64,000 bases of DNA from Gemmatimonadota bacterium (GTDB lineage: Bacteria; JAAXHH01). Location: positions 20,157 to 84,156 of the forward strand of contig JAPOYX010000268.1 in NCBI GenBank assembly GCA_026706345.1, given 5' to 3'. A program made the translations under genes and the position numbers. Below the pieces are notes generated by a model. The model was not told where the DNA came from and did no database searches. It saw only the letters and a program-made list of their open reading frames with translations. Positions 61,604 to 64,000 of this stretch are shown here, piece by piece; positions within the stretch are counted from its first letter, which is position 1; each line of letters starts with the position of its first letter.

Positions 61604-62982
61604 GCATCCCCGAACCGGATAGAGAACAGGTCCGCGTCCTTCAGCACGAAGCGCAGGCGGATCGGTACGCCGTTGAGGCGGGACAGGTCGCCGCCCTTCC
61701 ACGCGATCGGGGCATCGAGATCGTCGCCGAACAGCGGTTCCATGTCCTTCGCGGAAAAGCCCTCCACTGCCCGGTCCTGCGCGTCCTGGATTTCCACGGA
61801 CACGCTGCCGACCGCCGACGTCGAGTAGTTGATGAACAGCGTCGATCCGGTGTAGGTCAGTGGCTTCGTCAGCAATTCGCCGCCGTGATAACCCGCCCGG
61901 ACTGAAGCGAAACCGTGGGGGCGAACGGTTACCCGCCGCACGGCGTTGGTGTCCCATCCGTAATGCTCGGCGACGTACATGGACCATTCGTCCGGCGCCG
62001 TCGGAATGATCCCCGCGGCTGGCGTCTGGTTGCGGTGGGTCCAGTTGCGCTGATCCAGGCCCGCGCTGAGCCAGGCGTCCATGAAGGTGCGGTCCCAGTG
62101 GACCCCGTCCCGGCTCGACATGAACACCGCGTCGGAGATCCCGCCGCCGGGATAGTCCATGCCCTCCGTGTCTTTCGTTCGCTCCGGCACGAACCGCATG
62201 GGGAAGGACAGCAGGATGTGTTCCGCCCCGGGGCAGAGCGTGGTGGCGTTGGTGTAGAAATGCTCGAACGGGACGCCTTCGTCGTACACGTGATGCTCGG
62301 GCGTGGTCCAGTGGATGAAATCATCCGAGGTGCAGCTCTGAATGGCGCGGACCCCGACGCCGTCGTCCCCGGTCTGTTCGAAGTACCGGCTGAAGATGCG
62401 GTAGCAACCCGCATAGTCGTCCCACATGGGCACGTTCACCGAATCGAAGGCGCCCTCGATCTTGAGGGGACCGTCCACGATGGATTCCCAGACGAGCCCA
62501 TCGGGAGAAGTAAAGCCGAACAGCCTGTTCCTGCCCTCTCCGCCGATGGCCTTGAATCTTTGTTCGGACGGCGCGGACGGATTGCCGTCCAGAAAGACGC
62601 AGAAGTTGTGTGCCTGGGAGCCCCGGATGAGGATGTTGTTGTCCGTGGATCCCTCCGCCTCCACCAGACCCAGGCCGGGCCGCTCGAAATGGATGCCGTC
62701 GTCGCTGACCAGCAGGTTCGTCGTCTGCGTCTGCGCCCAGCCCTCGGGCAGATCCTCGTGCTTACCCGTGGGGTGATAGCCGCGGTAGTACACCAGGATC
62801 TTTCCGTCCACCTGCACCAGGTTGTAGCACCCCGTGCAGGCGTTCTCCAGCGGTTCCACAACGCGGAAGACGGTCTCCTTCCGAACGGGTTCATGCAGGT
62901 GCTGGTAGGCGCCTGAGAGCGTGTCGATCAGATAGGGGTCTACGAAAAGCTCACGGCGTGAGCCTAGATTGATGGGATTCAT
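61600..62982 (-). CDS. five-bladed beta-propeller glycoside hydrolase-like protein (GH43/GH32 superfamily)
   Basis: A 460-aa cytosolic-looking protein without signal peptide. Repeated propeller-blade patterns are visible: LFVDPYLIDTLSGAYQHLHE, ILVYYRGYHP, TNLLVSDDGIHFERPGLGLV, FGFTSPDGLVWESI, SCTSDDFIHWTTPEHH and VFMSSRDGVHWDRTFMDAWL. These resemble family 32/43/68/130-type propellers; acidic residues at blade starts (FVDPY, WDDY) could be catalytic, but the exact GH family is unclear. The C-terminus is a small beta domain. A perfect palindrome 20-33 bp upstream suggests control by a sugar-responsive repressor. Confidence 0.75.
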   Translation of the reverse strand: MNPINLGSRRELFVDPYLIDTLSGAYQHLHEPVRKETVFRVVEPLENACTGCYNLVQVDGKILVYYRGYHPTGKHEDLPEGWAQTQTTNLLVSDDGIHFERPGLGLVEAEGSTDNNILIRGSQAHNFCVFLDGNPSAPSEQRFKAIGGEGRNRLFGFTSPDGLVWESIVDGPLKIEGAFDSVNVPMWDDYAGCYRIFSRYFEQTGDDGVGVRAIQSCTSDDFIHWTTPEHHVYDEGVPFEHFYTNATTLCPGAEHILLSFPMRFVPERTKDTEGMDYPGGGISDAVFMSSRDGVHWDRTFMDAWLSAGLDQRNWTHRNQTPAAGIIPTAPDEWSMYVAEHYGWDTNAVRRVTVRPHGFASVRAGYHGGELLTKPLTYTGSTLFINYSTSAVGSVSVEIQDAQDRAVEGFSAKDMEPLFGDDLDAPIAWKGGDLSRLNGVPIRLRFVLKDADLFSIRFGDA

Positions 62983-63001
62983 GGGGACCTCTTTGAGTAC
63001 T

Positions 63002-63015
63002 ATAACCTAGGTTAT
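63002..63015. promoter_or_regulatory. perfect 14-bp palindrome upstream of the propeller glycosidase gene
   Basis: ATAACCTAGGTTAT, starting 20 bp upstream of the start codon at 62982; a likely repressor operator. Confidence 0.5.
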
Positions 63016-63146
63016 TCAAGCGATATCCTAATCGCAGGAGTCTGTCACAAATTTCATACTGATACGCTACCGAATACCGGGCTTCTTGACCATCAATCTG
63101 TAAACGTTGGCATGACTGCGAATCCCTAGACCTAATTCACCAGATG

Positions 63147-63932
63147 TTACTCCCAAACGATCGAGAAATATTGATTGCGACCTTCGAAGTAACAGGATGA
63201 AAGTCGGAGGATTTCAGCCGTATGGTCGATCATGCCATCCAGCGTCTTCATGCAATTATACTTATCCATTAACAGAATCATCTGATCCTCAATTGGTTTT
63301 GCGTAGATATCCGTCTCTTGGAGTTGATACTTAAAGTGACCTGGATATTTGCTTTCTGAAGATTTATCAGCGTAGTATAGGGCAAACGATGTGTTATTTT
63401 GGATTTTAACCAGCCGCCGATGTTTGCCAACATTGACTACTGCTCCTAGTATTTCAAGATATAGGTTGCCATGATATGGCTGTAATTTTTTAATAAAGGA
63501 CTTCTGTTCTCTAGTTAGAAATCGCAGTCGATTTTTTGCACGGGATTCGAAGTTCGCTATGTTTTCCGCGATGACAAACTGGGGTATTTTCTCATTTACG
63601 TCTGGTTGGTTTAGTTTGGACAGATTAACCACCATGTAATCCAAAGCGGACCGCAGGTTTTCAACGATTTGTGCGACCAGTACCCTTGGCCTACCTACAA
63701 CATAGCAGTCCTTGGGATGCCTTAACTGTATGGTGCGATTCTTTCTTACGTTGTCGTACCCCTTGATCATGCTACGAATGAAGTTATACAGAAACTTGTC
63801 CATCTCTTGAGACAGGGAACAAAGGTTCTCTTGGGCTACTTCGATCCGATCCCAAGCGTCCGAAAGTTCTTCGGGATGATGGGAAGATTCTCCTTGCGCA
63901 TCATGGTTGTCGTGCACCGTTCTGCCTTTCAT
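63147..63932 (-). CDS. unknown 261-aa protein at the right edge
   Basis: I do not recognise it. ATG 63932 (MKGRTVHDNHDAQGESSHHP) is taken as start, with GGAG further upstream than ideal; a GTG at 63962 is possible. The protein is soluble and helical in its first half (DRIEVAQENLCSLSQEMDKF), with basic segments (KNRTIQLRHPKD, RAKNRLRFLTREQKSF). It has VAQIVENLRSALDYMVVNLS followed by VNVGKHRRLVKIQNNT, a pattern seen in several uncharacterised accessory proteins. The DNA is much more AT-rich than the neighbouring core genes, which suggests a second horizontally acquired segment beginning at about 63.0 kb. Confidence 0.6.
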   Translation of the reverse strand: MKGRTVHDNHDAQGESSHHPEELSDAWDRIEVAQENLCSLSQEMDKFLYNFIRSMIKGYDNVRKNRTIQLRHPKDCYVVGRPRVLVAQIVENLRSALDYMVVNLSKLNQPDVNEKIPQFVIAENIANFESRAKNRLRFLTREQKSFIKKLQPYHGNLYLEILGAVVNVGKHRRLVKIQNNTSFALYYADKSSESKYPGHFKYQLQETDIYAKPIEDQMILLMDKYNCMKTLDGMIDHTAEILRLSSCYFEGRNQYFSIVWE

Positions 63933-64000
63933 GATAAAGGCTTTCTCCGTTACTAACTGCACCTAGTTGTTTGCGCCTAAGTGGGTAGCTGAACTAATCG

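Overview
The window looks like chromosome of a GC-rich, Gram-negative, free-living bacterium. The evidence is lipoprotein signal peptides, an RND efflux pump with its outer-membrane channel, the C5 (glutamyl-tRNA) route to tetrapyrroles, a GWxTD/TPR protein, a double-FtsX permease of the MacB type, and several lone glycosidase and VOC lipoproteins. This gene mix is typical of uncultured FCB-like lineages (Bacteroidota, Gemmatimonadota and Latescibacterota relatives), but the sequence alone does not fix the phylum. No rRNA, tRNA, insertion sequence or CRISPR array was seen.

Layout. 0-6.7 kb is a heme/siroheme cluster: hemA (cut by the window edge), a hemC-cobA-hemD fusion, a zinc-ribbon protein, hemB and hemL. 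6.8-21.1 kb holds envelope and secreted proteins: an Ig-like lipoprotein, an FtsX permease, a GWxTD/TPR protein, an M29 aminopeptidase, a GH106-like enzyme, a beta-lactamase-fold protein that lacks its catalytic residues, an orphan substrate-binding lipoprotein and a DUF1330 protein. 21.1-34.75 kb is an AT-richer defence island: HicB and nucleotidyltransferase debris at the edge, a three-gene operon (Eco57I/PglX-like adenine methyltransferase, 209-aa protein, 979-aa protein), an oppositely oriented AbiE toxin-antitoxin pair, a PLD-SNF2 helicase and an AbrB-type regulator. 34.8-45.2 kb returns to core-like DNA: a GNAT/Eis-like enzyme, a VOC lipoprotein, a cytochrome-like lipoprotein, lon (behind a consensus sigma-54 promoter), htrA, gpmI and a ROK kinase. 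45.2-47.9 kb has two MarR paralogues and a PIN/Phd module. 48-54.6 kb is a Cus-type heavy-metal efflux operon. 54.7-64 kb has Nudix, mutS, a flavin reductase, a TlpA-like protein, DUF547, TVP38, a beta-propeller glycosidase-like protein and, at the AT-richer right edge, an unknown gene.

Two things stand out. First, the island encodes a candidate methyltransferase-helicase defence system with two subunits I do not recognise; the methyltransferase frame is broken by what looks like one missing G near its start. Second, many spacers are made of short tandem copies (units of 9, 11, 17, 20, 72 or 88 bp) of the 3' end of the preceding gene. Several overlap the stop codon and run up to the next start codon. 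At the hemC-cobA junction such an array changes from 9-bp to 8-bp units, and this fuses the two reading frames.
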